A DNA stretch of 12,312 nt from an archaeon (GCA_021806865.1 JAKAPU010000070.1:1-12312), one strand, 5' to 3'. Positions 1-7,752 are shown, counted from the stretch's first letter. Numbers and translations are program-made. The notes: a model not told the origin generated them from the letters alone.

Positions 1-992
1 GCATGGGTGTCTCGGCTTGTCCTGTTTGGGTGAGTGGCACTCTCGGGTCACCGGGCGTCGTCGAACATAGTGGAGCAATCATCAAATTAGAAGAGGATGG
101 ATCAGTTCTCCTTAATGTCGCGACAGTCGATGTCGGAAGCGGTCAATCCACAGTGCTTGCTCAAATCGCTACTGAATCTCTGGGATGCAAACTATCGGAT
201 ATCAGGTTAGTCAAAACTGATACTGATAATTCACTGTTTGATTCTGCAACACATGCAAGTCGCGTGACTTATTCAGTGGGTAGTGTTGTATACAAAGCGG
301 CGATTTCTGCAAAGAATCAAATCCTAAAGCTTGGATCAATGATGCTGAATCTTAAGGAAGAAGAACTGGAAACCAACGAAGGGTGGGTAATTTCGAAGAA
401 AAATGGCGAAAGACTTCTATCATTTACTCAAATCGCAAAAATGTCGCTGTCTCCTTGGGCCGTCCCTACATCAGCAGGTATAAAGTACACTCCTCTTATG
501 AAAGGATCAATAATCGGTGTTGCGAGTCAAGCCCCCTCCAGTAATCCCTCACCAGTAGCTCTCCAATTTGTCGAGGTCGAAGTGGACATTGAGACTGGGA
601 TTGTCAGAGTTCTGGAAGTTACTTCCGTACACGATGTTGGCAAGGCCATAAACCCAGCTGGCGTTGAAGGACAGGTTGAGGGCGGGTTCCAGCAAGGAAT
701 GGGATATGCCCTGATGGAGCAGTTAGCCTTTGACAATGAATCTGGTGCTCTATTGACTTCAGACTTTTTAGACTACAAGATGCCGACAGCACAAGAAATG
801 CCGCGCATAAAGACAGTCTTGGTGGAAACAAATGAGCCGAGCGGCCCGTTTGGAGCAAAAGGCGTCGCCGAGCCTTGCATTATTGTTCCGGCACCTGCAA
901 TTACAAACGCAATATTTGATGCGATAGGTGTAAGAATCCGTGATCTGCCAGCAACACCAGAACAAATTCTAAGAGCGTTGAATAGACTTTAA
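1..992 (+). CDS. Molybdenum hydroxylase (xanthine/CO dehydrogenase family) large subunit, C-terminal part
   Basis: This is the molybdopterin-binding catalytic subunit of a xanthine/aldehyde/CO dehydrogenase-type enzyme, which hydroxylates a carbon substrate at a Mo cofactor. The visible 329 residues (reading frame from base 3) carry family hallmarks: a DVGSGQST-LAQIATE block near residues 43-56, HASRVTYSVGS near 84-94, the VHDVGKAINPAGVEGQVEGGFQQGMGYAL region near 209-237, and GAKGVAEPC with the probable catalytic glutamate at residue 290. The protein ends naturally with TPEQILRAL and a TAA stop. Family members are usually about 750 residues, so the N-terminal half lies before the window. The ATG at base 3 is therefore probably internal, not the start. 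Partner FAD and 2Fe-2S subunits are not in view and would be upstream. The substrate cannot be told, because the active-site loop that separates CO dehydrogenases from other members is missing. Confidence 0.93.
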   Translation, partial: MGVSACPVWVSGTLGSPGVVEHSGAIIKLEEDGSVLLNVATVDVGSGQSTVLAQIATESLGCKLSDIRLVKTDTDNSLFDSATHASRVTYSVGSVVYKAAISAKNQILKLGSMMLNLKEEELETNEGWVISKKNGERLLSFTQIAKMSLSPWAVPTSAGIKYTPLMKGSIIGVASQAPSSNPSPVALQFVEVEVDIETGIVRVLEVTSVHDVGKAINPAGVEGQVEGGFQQGMGYALMEQLAFDNESGALLTSDFLDYKMPTAQEMPRIKTVLVETNEPSGPFGAKGVAEPCIIVPAPAITNAIFDAIGVRIRDLPATPEQILRALNRL

Positions 993-1119
993 TTTTCATT
1001 AGTTGAAACAATCAGGATCGCAAGATTCGCCAGTACTTCCGAGTCAGAAATTAGGGATAAAGGCCAAATTTGCTCTCTCTTGATGGGCAAGCCGTCTTAG
1101 AGGTCTTTCCCGACTACAT

Positions 1120-1380
1120 TTGAATGGGAAGAAACTTTCAAGGAAACAAAAGAGAGAAATCTACACGAAGGTTAGGCGCAACATCGAAAGGCTTCTGACG
1201 TATTCCGTCAACAAGAGAAGAGCTCGCTTTACAAAGGCAGATCATGTAAAGTTCCTCGTCTACGCATCGCTATTGAACGCCTTCGCCGAAGGCATTTCAA
1301 AATCGCTTGACAAAGTACCTTCGGCTGACACGCTTCTCTCAGAGGGCGTATTGAAAGCAGCTTTGCGAGTTGAGAGCTGA
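1120..1380 (+). pseudogene. N-terminal fragment of an ISH3/ISC1439-like transposase
   Basis: This 86-codon frame starts with TTG. Its basic N-terminus (KKLSRKQKREIYTKVRRN) is followed by FTKADHVKFLVYASLLNAFAEGISKSLDKVPSADTLL. That pattern, a helical 'LLVYAS...SADT' segment, resembles the N-terminal DUF4322-like region of archaeal ISH3/ISC1439 transposases, in which a DDE nuclease domain should follow. Here the frame closes after residue 86 and no DDE motifs are seen in the next 80 bases, where the 3' end of the IS110 gene begins on the other strand. The likeliest reading is a transposase remnant truncated by later insertions. The alternative is an independent small basic protein. The family match is from memory of consensus patterns and is only moderately certain. 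Confidence 0.45.
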
Positions 1381-1460
1381 TTCCTCAGCGGCCTCCCATA
1401 GGAAATTTCCATTGCCAAGTAGAGAACTTTCCTGGTAGCATGATGGAGATTTGCTATCTC

Positions 1461-1864
1461 TCAGCCATTACTGGACGTCTCTTTCCATTTTCTTATACTT
1501 TTTCTCAATAGCTTCCTTTTCATTCCGCGGTATGGCTCGTTTCTCGTGAGCACATACCAGATTATGACGAGCATCTCCTTTCCTGTGACAACTCTTCCCT
1601 TCTGTGGTCCCCTTCTTGGAGCTATTCTCTCGTAAAATGCTTTGAGCCTATCTTCGCGAACCTTAGCCGTATTGGCCGCCTCAACGATAACATATCGGAG
1701 CCATCTTGAACCTCGTTTTGTGATTCGCCCTCTTCTTATCTTCCCTGAAGAATCTCGGTGAGTTGGCGACAGACCGGCATACGGGACTAACTTCCAAGGA
1801 GTCTGGAACCTGCTTATGTCTGCTATTTCAGCCATTATTGTTAGAGCAGTCAGATAGTCTATCC
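1461..1864 (-). pseudogene. IS110 transposase, exon 2 (transposase IS116/IS110/IS902 C-terminal domain)
   Basis: This exon supplies the C-terminal 133 residues of the IS110 transposase. It reads IDYLTALTIMAEIADISRF, then WKLVPYAGLSPTHRDSSGKIRRGRITKRGSRWLRYVIVEAANTA, and ends with a basic tail before the TGA stop at 1461. It matches the Tnp_20 domain, with the serine-bearing 'SSGK...G.ITK.GSRWLR' block that contributes the nucleophile in this family. The open frame continues upstream to 2252 only because it reads through the intron, and that 5' extension has no family similarity. After splicing, the first two bases (1864-1863) complete the glycine codon begun by base 2624, giving LLMTMRG|IDYLTAL as expected for the family. 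Confidence 0.85.
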
Positions 1865-1928
1865 GTAGAGTAGAGATGGTGCGCGGTGCAGCCATTGCTG
1901 GATGCCCGTAGACCAGCCATCCCCCTCT
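1865..1928 (-). ncRNA. Group II intron domain VI with bulged branch-point adenosine and 3' splice site
   Basis: The minus-strand segment 1928-1917 pairs with 1879-1867 in a 12-bp stem. Four basal pairs (AGAG/CUCU) are followed by a single unpaired A at 1871, then eight more pairs including two G-U. The bulged A is seven nucleotides from the intron's last base, where lariat branch points lie in this family. The outer loop contains a nested GCTGG/CCAGC hairpin. The intron ends AC at 1866-1865, and the 3' exon begins with GG at 1864. Confidence 0.85.
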
Positions 1929-1930
1929 CC

Positions 1931-1964
1931 GAACGGGGCATGACACTTTCGCATCACTCCGCTC
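1931..1964 (-). ncRNA. Group II intron domain V (catalytic hairpin)
   Basis: This 34-nt hairpin on the minus strand has the canonical domain V layout. A lower helix pairs GAGCGG with CCGUUC. After an A-C mismatch and one further G-C pair, a two-nucleotide bulge sits on the 3' strand. An upper helix then pairs UGAUGC with GUGUCA, and a GAAA tetraloop caps it. The 5' strand contains the AGC triad that binds catalytic metal ions. Stem lengths (14 nt, 4-nt loop, 16 nt) and the bulge position match the family exactly. Confidence 0.9.
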
Positions 1965-2623
1965 TCCACCATCAGGACACTTGATAGAGAAAGTCATGCA
2001 CGAGTCATCATGTCCAACAATCTTAGGACACATTCTCTTACACAATACTTCTCTTCCTGTCCTGAAAGCTGGAACCCTTCGCCATGTGGATGCCATTAAC
2101 ATCCTCCGACTACTATGGTTCCTCCGACGTCCTAGCACTACATCAGCCGCAGACAGCCCTGCTCTATTATTCATAGATAGCGCGAATGCCAAGACCCCCA
2201 TGTTCATAGTCGCACACATGCACTCCAACTTTAGGCCCTCCTGTGCACCCACAAGACGCCCTTCGTCTTCGTTCCCGTTCCTCTGGCATACTCCTCAAAA
2301 GCCAGAGTCGATTCGCTTCTTCTGTCTTGAAGAAAACTTTTCGTGCCACTTCCCGAATTGGCATCTACACGAGAACTCACTCCATCCCCATCACTTGAGA
2401 GTGTCATGACTTCAGATGCTTCAGACAGAGGTTCCTTTCGTAGCCATTGTTGGAGACAGGCTAGCGGTCTCGGGTCGCGATGGGGTTGTGCCCTTATCCG
2501 CATTTCCGCCCTAGCTTCAGACATACATCGTCTCTCTGCATGCCTGTAGGGCTCGCCTAGCATGTGTTGAGGTACACCTACTCTCTTGCCAGAGATTGTG
2601 CAACTACGCTTTTCGTGGCGCAC

Positions 2624-3173
2624 CCCGCATGGTCATGAGTAACATTACACTGCGATCCTCCTTTGCGACAGAAGCTATCTTTGTTGTGAATGAATCTATC
2701 TGCTTATCGAGTGATTCAATTACCTCGAAGAGCGATTGGAGCTGCATTTTGTCTATCCAAGAGAACGTATTTAGGTGGGGCAACAGCCACTCCTTCCACT
2801 TGTGGCTGAATGAGGTGACAGGCTCCTGCTCACCCAGTTCATACTTGTCTAGGATTGCAGAGACCTTCTCCTTGAATGATGTCCTGTTTGAAACAAGATC
2901 GATTCTTGCTCTGGTTAGTTGCCTGGATTCTCTGTGCCCCTTGTCGGGCACGTATGCCTCACACACGAAATCCGACCTCAAGAGATCGGCCAATGCTTCG
3001 CTATCGACTCGGTCATTCTTCAATCTTGATTCTGCTATGAGCTTTGTCTTTGCAGGGTGTGCAACAAGAGTGTTGATTCCCATTTCTTCCAGAGTGTCGT
3101 GCACTCTGATCCAATAATTGGCTGTGGACTCGACGACAGCTCTGTATTGACATCCTGGATATTCCTTCATCAC
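2624..3173 (-). pseudogene. IS110 transposase, exon 1 (RuvC-like DEDD domain, 5'-truncated)
   Basis: This is the N-terminal nuclease part of the IS110 transposase. From the GTG at 3173 it reads VVESTANYWIRV, with the second acidic residue at E15, and LKNDRVDSEALADLL, with the last two acidic residues at D54 and D57. A helical stretch and DRSVMLLMTMRG follow. The first catalytic aspartate (GIDV-type motif) is absent. The frame is open only 12 codons further, to a TAA at 3212-3210, so roughly 35-50 N-terminal residues are lost. Spliced to exon 2 the product would be about 317 residues. Without the first aspartate the DEDD site is incomplete and the enzyme is probably inactive. Past the 5' splice site the unspliced frame gives only a few meaningless residues. 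Confidence 0.82.
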
Positions 3174-3274
3174 TTTTTCCGCAAATGACCTAACTGGATA
3201 TTTGTAAATTTACGCTCACGGTCTACTTTTCTTGTCTCATGAGATGATTTACGGTCCTCGATAATCTCATCCTC

Positions 3275-3757
3275 ATGCTCGCAGCGGAAGTTCCTTCACC
3301 GCTCAAAGGTCTTCTGAGGAATTTCAATCCGATCCTGACCAAGCCGCAGCAGGACAACCCTGCAAGGATCATCACTGGAATGCTTGCCTATGAAGGCGAG
3401 AAGTATGTCAACAAGATAAACGACACGTTCATCCCCCACAAGGACCAGAGCAATCTGAACCGGTTCATAACCGATCCAAAATGGGATTACAAAGCTCTGA
3501 ACAAGAGAAGGATCAAGCTCGTTGAAGAGGAGTTCGATCTGGGAGGTTCGAAACTGTGCTACTTGATTTTGGACGACACGAACGTCGAAAGATATTCTGG
3601 AGAGGGAGTCGGATACCATCACGATTCAAAACACGGTTTGATTAGAGGGCACAACTACGTAACTGAAGTGTGCACAGTAAACGACACAACGTATCCAATT
3701 GATTTCAGGCTGTACATGCCGGAAGGTTCGACGACAAAACAATTCGAAAACAAGTAG
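3275..3757 (+). pseudogene. IS701/IS4-type DDE transposase, N-terminal part (frameshifted)
   Basis: This 160-codon frame encodes the N-terminal region and first catalytic block of an IS701-like DDE transposase. It shows FNPILTKPQQDNPARIITGMLAYEGEK and SNLNRFITDPKWDYKAL, then LCYLILDDTNVER with the first DDE aspartate, and GYHHDSKHGLIRGHNYVTEV. The frame closes with TAG just after TTKQFENK, and the rest of the protein continues 1 nt out of phase. A single missing G (AAG-GTA becoming AAGTA) explains the break and would restore FENKVDLACQMVDEF. A TGA lies upstream at 3245, so the ATG at 3275 is the first good start. Terminal inverted repeats could not be located by eye. Confidence 0.75.
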
Positions 3758-3771
3758 ATCTCGCGTGCCAG

Positions 3772-4485
3772 ATGGTCGATGAGTTCAATCCTCCATCCAA
3801 TCACGTCATAGTTGAGTTCGATGAATGGTACTTCTGCGGAGAGATGGTCAAACACGCTGAAGTTAGAGGCTTCGATTGGATCAGCGAGGCGAAGAGTAAC
3901 CGCGTCGTGTTTTGCAATGAAGAGAAGCTCAATGTCACAGAGTTCTTGGATAGATCAAGACCATTCTTCAGTGATGTCGAGGTTGACGACGAGCTCTACC
4001 AATGCTTGGACACAGAAGCTTTCATTCCAAAGATGAGCGGGAAGAATACAAGAATTGTGTTCAACTGTAAGACTGACACAAAAGACGTTCACTTCACCTG
4101 CACGAACATTCTGAAGAGCAGGGAGCCGTCAACTGCGATCATACTGAAGCATGCCCTAAAGAGAGCTCGCACAGAGTCATTCCACTGGGACATCAAGAAC
4201 GTTCTTGGATTTGAAGACTATAGGTTCAGGGAGAGCGACGCGGCGATCATCTACTCGCACCTAGTCCTCCTGGCGTACAGTCTTCTGATCCTGAACAAAA
4301 GAATCGAGAGACACGATTCAGAGCAAAAACAGCAGCAACACCACAGCATCGGGGACGCCGCGAGACGAGTCAGGGACAGATGCCTCGTGGCGGTGTGCAG
4401 ATGGTTCCAAGACCGAACGTTGGAAGGACTAACCATTCGAAATATACGCGGAATGATCAGCCCGCAAATACGAATCTACAAATAA
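3772..4485 (+). pseudogene. IS701/IS4-type DDE transposase, C-terminal part (frameshifted)
   Basis: This is the continuation of the preceding transposase in another phase. Readable sequence begins around 3748 (QVDLACQMVDEF). It carries HVIVEFDEWYFCGEMVKHAEVRGFDWISEAKSNR with the second aspartate. The third acidic residue is in RTESFHWDIKNVLGFEDYRFRESDAAIIYSHLVLLAYSLL, the typical 'E.FH.D.K..LG..DYR.R...H..L...AYSLL' end of IS701/IS4-like enzymes. The C-terminus is complete, with a TAA at 4483-4485. All three catalytic acids exist across the two frames, so the damage looks recent. A programmed frameshift is possible, but no standard slippery heptamer is present. Confidence 0.75.
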
Positions 4486-4512
4486 GCAGTTAAATTAAAT
4501 GCTCGCTTTCAT

Positions 4513-4537
4513 CCCACTCGTGAACGGTGTGGGTTTT
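4513..4537 (+). terminator. Possible hairpin/T-run terminator after the DDE transposase
   Basis: CCCAC (4513-4517) and GTGGG (4529-4533) form a 5-bp stem with an 11-nt loop, followed directly by TTTT. It lies 28 bases after the transposase stop. The stem is short, and it could instead belong to the right end of the insertion element. Confidence 0.25.
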
Positions 4538-4623
4538 CTCGCTCGCATGTGATAAATCTCCAAATGGATAGATGTTCGAGCCAATTCAGTTAATCTTATG
4601 AGTTGGATCAGGTTGATGGATCT

Positions 4624-4633
4624 CGCTTTTAAG
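4624..4633 (+). promoter_or_regulatory. Candidate archaeal TATA box for the small membrane protein/UPF0182 operon
   Basis: CTTTTAAGAG in the intergenic region resembles an archaeal TATA element. A start site about 25 bases downstream (near 4655) would leave a leader of roughly 20 bases before the TTG at 4676. No convincing Shine-Dalgarno sequence is visible. The rest of 4538-4675 shows nothing recognisable. Confidence 0.35.
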
Positions 4634-4675
4634 AGGTGAAGATTCTCGACAGACAAACGCGACGATTTTGGCTGG

Positions 4676-4864
4676 TTGGTTGCCCTTCTCGAGCTCCAGA
4701 AGAGAAATCAGAGGGCTCGACGTAGCCAAGCGTATGCTCCTCGAGATAGCAGAGATCAGGAGTTCGATCAGTGGAAACGCCAGCAGCGAAGAAGGTACCT
4801 TGTGCTAGCCATTTATGTAGTCACTCTGCTCTTGAGCATTGTGCTGTCAGTGATTTTGCACTAG
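4676..4864 (+). CDS. Small tail-anchored membrane protein upstream of UPF0182
   Basis: This 62-residue protein was not recognised as any named family. Its first 40 residues are strongly charged and polar (QKRNQRARRSQ, DQEFDQWKRQQRRR), and one hydrophobic helix fills residues 41-61 (YLVLAIYVVTLLLSIVLSVIL). This predicts a C-terminal anchor with the basic part in the cytoplasm. The TTG start is chosen because no ATG or GTG lies upstream in frame before the TGA at 4637. The gene ends only 12 bases before the UPF0182 start on the same strand, so the two are probably co-transcribed and the small protein may be an accessory subunit. That role is inferred from position alone. Confidence 0.6.
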   Translation: MVALLELQKRNQRARRSQAYAPRDSRDQEFDQWKRQQRRRYLVLAIYVVTLLLSIVLSVILH

Positions 4865-4876
4865 CAGTGATAGTCG

Positions 4877-7699
4877 TTGGAACCTGAAGTCGTAAATCAG
4901 CCTCGAAGAAACGGGCGAATGTTCTTCCTTGTTCTCGGAGGCGTGATGATAGTTCTTATCATAGCGCTCTACGTGGCCTATACGTTCCTTGTTTGGGCGG
5001 TAAACGAACACGTTTACGCGACAAAGTTCGGGATCGACTGGTTTGGCACTGTTTTCTTTCACGGATACGCTTTCGTTATTCCCGCCATCTTTGCACTGTT
5101 TGTAGTCTATCCTGTTCCGAACCGCAGTGATTTCTTCGCGCTTCTGCACTCGATCTCCTCGATAAACAGAAAGAGGACCTATGGAGAATTTGGAGCAAGC
5201 TCGGAGGGCGTCATCCCTGCCGAGACTATGGCATTCTCGAAACTGGTTTGGTTTGGCTGGCAAGCGTTCAAGTACCTAATAGCTTACGCAATCGCATATG
5301 CTGCTCAGGGATTTTTGTTCTTCCCCAATGTCACGGAGGCTCTCATGCTTGATCTTTACGGATTCGGGTCATGGGTCGATGTTCCGAGGATATTCACGCT
5401 TCCGTTCTATCCGGCTTCTGGTCAGGAGCTGGTAAACCTTGTTCCGACCATGGAGGCTCAATACTATATTCTCGTGAGCGTCATAGGCTCGATTGCTCTA
5501 ATAATCGGGATTCGCTTTTTCCTTAACTTACTTTCAGACTTTATCGCGCGAAGAGGGAACAAATGGATAGTTGATCTCCTCATGATTGCGTTTCTTATTA
5601 TGTTCGGTATATGGTTAGGCGCTCCTTACTGGCTCATGAACATAATGACACCCTTGGTTTACAGTGTGCTTATTGTGCTGATGTTTGCCTCAATATTTGG
5701 GGTGGCGTATTTCAAGCTGTCAGGCAAGGGTCTCATTCCGATCACTGCACGAAGACGTGCTCTGACGAAGGTAGTAACCATCATCATAATACTTGTACTG
5801 GTCGTGAGTTTGGGCACCTTGGCTTTCTACGGAATCAACTGGAACAATAATTGGTTGCAATACTCCTGGACGCCCCAAATACAGAAACAGATTACAGTGA
5901 CGAGATGGGCATCAGGTATCTCAAATATAACTACGACAAGCGTGGCAAATATTCCAACTGGAAACATAAGTGAGATGCTTCCCTTGATCAGGCAGTGGGA
6001 CTCTAACGCTTCGCTGATCAGGAGCCAGTCCCAGATTGGAGTCAACTATCTTGCCATACCCAACGCCGAAATCACCTACTTGAATGGCCAGCAGTACTGG
6101 ATCCAACCCACTACCATAATCTATCCTCCAGGCGGGACAGGCTGGATCAGTGAACATCTCATCTATACGCATGCTGACAGAATCATTGTCCTGAATGCTC
6201 ACACTGGACAATACGTTTCATTGAGTCAGGCACTTGGCACTCAGCCTAACCCACAGATCGATAATCCTCTGATCTATTACGGCGAGCAGGGCGGATTCGT
6301 AAACAACGTCTACGTCAACATTCAGAACGAGCCTCCACAGATTGGAAACGTGACGTACAGCGGTCAACCGGACTACGTACTCACTGGAGCTCAGAGAGCT
6401 TTTTGGTTCTTTATGCACGGGCCGCCAAACTGGGGCTTCGCTCTCAGCCCACCGCAAAACAGTATTGAGATGTTGTTCAATCGCAACATCTACAATCGTG
6501 TCGGCGGCGCCTTGATAAACGGCTTGGTGGTAGATCCCACCGCTTATCCCGTGACTGATGGCCATACATTGTACTACGCGGTCCTAGTGTACATTGACTA
6601 TCCGCTTCAGACTGGATTCTCGGCATCTGACTATCTGAGAAACTTTGGAGTAGTTCTGGTCGATGTGAATACGGGTGTGATGCGCCCGTACCTCGTGGAC
6701 AACTCTAGCGGTTTCTTATCGTCTTTCTTCAAAGAGTATTATCCTGATTGGAACCAGTCTGCTCCGAGCTGGCTGGTTCCACAGCTTCGTTATCCTGAGC
6801 AACTTCTTGGAACGCAGACTAACCCTGGTCAACTCGATGCTTCCTTCTTGTATCATGTCAACAGTCCTACTACCTGGAAGTCTGGATCTGATTTCTACGA
6901 AAGACCCTCCTCCACGCCCGTGTATTACATGCTGGTGAATGAAGGAAACACCATCTACTACGTCGGTCTGCAGCTGGCGGAATTCATGCTTTCCCCCGGT
7001 CATAATCTAGGAGGCATTTATATCGCCTACGGAGGATCGAGATTGAATCAAATATCTCTGTATCAAGTCAGCACCAACTCCAACTCCACTAACAAGCTCA
7101 TAGGTCCGAGTGCTGCTCTCCAAGCTTTGGATACCAATCCTCAAATAAAGTCGCAACTTACTTTACTGACCAATCCAACCGCAGGAGACGTACTGCCATA
7201 TCTGATTAACTCTCAATTGTACTACTTCATTCCAATTTACGTAAACACAGGCGCCTCATCCGCAGTAATTACGAAACTGGCTTTCATGGTGGCTGTCGAC
7301 GCCTCCACCGGAGTTTCAGCCTATGGAAACAGCTCAACTTCTGCATATGTTTCGTTGTTGGCTAGCGAAAACGAGACTATACCTACAATCGTAACTACCA
7401 ATTCCACTGCTGTCACTCTCAAAACAATTGCAAACGCAATCACTTCAAGAGGATATCAAATAAGTACGCCTAGTTTCGTGAATGCTAATGTCGGGTACCA
7501 AGTTGCTGCGATTTCGTTAACCAATGCGACTTCAGCGAGCGTAAATGCGACAATCAGTAGTTTCTTGAGTCGTTACGCCGCACCAAACAATATCCACACC
7601 ATCTATCACTGGTCTACTGGCGGCAATACCACGTACTTTGGTGTAATAACCAGCGTGAGTGGCATCACCGAAGCCTACTATGTGAGCGTGGTTCCTTAA
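4877..7699 (+). CDS. UPF0182 (COG1615-type) family membrane protein with large external domain
   Basis: This 940-residue protein has seven predicted membrane helices (about residues 15-40, 56-80, 124-148, 195-218, 230-250, 256-278, 298-319) and then a large hydrophilic domain of about 620 residues. Basic residues flank the even-numbered loops (NRKR near 97-100, ARRGNK near 224-229, ARRR near 291-294). This puts the N-terminus inside and the big domain outside. Family signals are the PLIRQWDSNASLIRSQSQIGVNYLAI block, the HLIYTHADR block, and PQIDNPLIYYGEQGGFVNNVYVN, matching the order in bacterial UPF0182 proteins (similar length, 900-1000 residues). The function of the family is unknown. The external domain holds 13 N-x-S/T sequons, with one more at residue 151 in a predicted external loop, consistent with archaeal surface N-glycosylation. 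A TGA immediately upstream (4868) forces a TTG start at 4877, or an ATG at residue 15. Confidence 0.85.
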   Translation: MEPEVVNQPRRNGRMFFLVLGGVMIVLIIALYVAYTFLVWAVNEHVYATKFGIDWFGTVFFHGYAFVIPAIFALFVVYPVPNRSDFFALLHSISSINRKRTYGEFGASSEGVIPAETMAFSKLVWFGWQAFKYLIAYAIAYAAQGFLFFPNVTEALMLDLYGFGSWVDVPRIFTLPFYPASGQELVNLVPTMEAQYYILVSVIGSIALIIGIRFFLNLLSDFIARRGNKWIVDLLMIAFLIMFGIWLGAPYWLMNIMTPLVYSVLIVLMFASIFGVAYFKLSGKGLIPITARRRALTKVVTIIIILVLVVSLGTLAFYGINWNNNWLQYSWTPQIQKQITVTRWASGISNITTTSVANIPTGNISEMLPLIRQWDSNASLIRSQSQIGVNYLAIPNAEITYLNGQQYWIQPTTIIYPPGGTGWISEHLIYTHADRIIVLNAHTGQYVSLSQALGTQPNPQIDNPLIYYGEQGGFVNNVYVNIQNEPPQIGNVTYSGQPDYVLTGAQRAFWFFMHGPPNWGFALSPPQNSIEMLFNRNIYNRVGGALINGLVVDPTAYPVTDGHTLYYAVLVYIDYPLQTGFSASDYLRNFGVVLVDVNTGVMRPYLVDNSSGFLSSFFKEYYPDWNQSAPSWLVPQLRYPEQLLGTQTNPGQLDASFLYHVNSPTTWKSGSDFYERPSSTPVYYMLVNEGNTIYYVGLQLAEFMLSPGHNLGGIYIAYGGSRLNQISLYQVSTNSNSTNKLIGPSAALQALDTNPQIKSQLTLLTNPTAGDVLPYLINSQLYYFIPIYVNTGASSAVITKLAFMVAVDASTGVSAYGNSSTSAYVSLLASENETIPTIVTTNSTAVTLKTIANAITSRGYQISTPSFVNANVGYQVAAISLTNATSASVNATISSFLSRYAAPNNIHTIYHWSTGGNTTYFGVITSVSGITEAYYVSVVP

Positions 7700-7752
7700 C
7701 TTGAATAGATGCATGTTATGAAATGTTTGACCTACAACCAAACTTGATCGGG

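Larger units (their letters stand above)
1865..2623 (-). mobile_element. ORF-less group II intron inserted in IS110 transposase gene
   Basis: This 759-nt minus-strand insertion has the hallmarks of a group II self-splicing intron. It begins with GTGCG (2623-2619), the conserved GUGYG 5' end. A 34-nt domain V lies at 1964-1931 and is followed, after a 2-nt linker, by domain VI with a bulged A. It ends in AC (1866-1865), fitting the conserved AY end. Exon-binding sites match: intron GUCAUGA (2410-2404) is perfectly complementary to 5' exon 2638-2632 (EBS2/IBS2), and intron CUCGUGU (2373-2367) pairs over seven positions, with G-U pairs, with exon 2630-2624 (EBS1/IBS1). EBS2 precedes EBS1, as in known domain I structures. 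Removing exactly these bases restores the IS110 frame. No reverse transcriptase or maturase is encoded, so mobility or efficient splicing would need an intron-encoded protein supplied elsewhere. Class (IIA/IIB/IIC) is not assigned. Confidence 0.9.
1461..3212 (-). mobile_element. Degenerate IS110-family element carrying a group II intron
   Basis: This minus-strand region holds an IS110 transposase gene in two exons (3173-2624 and 1864-1461) separated by a group II intron at 2623-1865. The true ends of the element are not visible. IS110 elements lack long terminal inverted repeats, and the 5' side has lost about 35-50 codons plus the upstream non-coding end, perhaps when the neighbouring DDE element landed near 3210. 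In the IS110 group the bridge RNA lies in the non-coding end upstream of the transposase, so it would be lost here. The element is presumably dead as an autonomous transposon. Confidence 0.8.

Noticed and set aside
1981..2409. 142-codon plus-strand frame and 130-codon minus-strand frame (2231-2623) inside the insertion
   Set aside because: Neither has recognisable motifs and their composition is unlike neighbouring proteins. They are chance openings in structured intron RNA sequence, and no reverse transcriptase motifs are present.
1878..2624. GGTGCGC/GCGCACC inverted repeat near the edges of the insertion in the IS110 gene, read as terminal repeats of a MITE
   Set aside because: The repeat does not extend beyond 7 bp and no target duplication is found. 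The group II intron boundaries (2623 and 1865) explain the insertion much better and restore the frame exactly.
2596..3117. 173-codon plus-strand frame opposite the IS110 exon
   Set aside because: It is the antisense shadow of the conserved DEDD-domain coding sequence.
3740..3760. Programmed -1 frameshift in the DDE transposase
   Set aside because: No standard X-XXY-YYZ heptamer spans the junction and no obvious downstream stimulator is visible. A single-base deletion is simpler, though not excluded.
3200..4560. Terminal inverted repeats of the IS701-like element, including the palindrome GTAAATTTAC at 3204-3213
   Set aside because: Comparison of the left and right flanks by eye gave no convincing paired ends. 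The palindrome has no counterpart on the right side.
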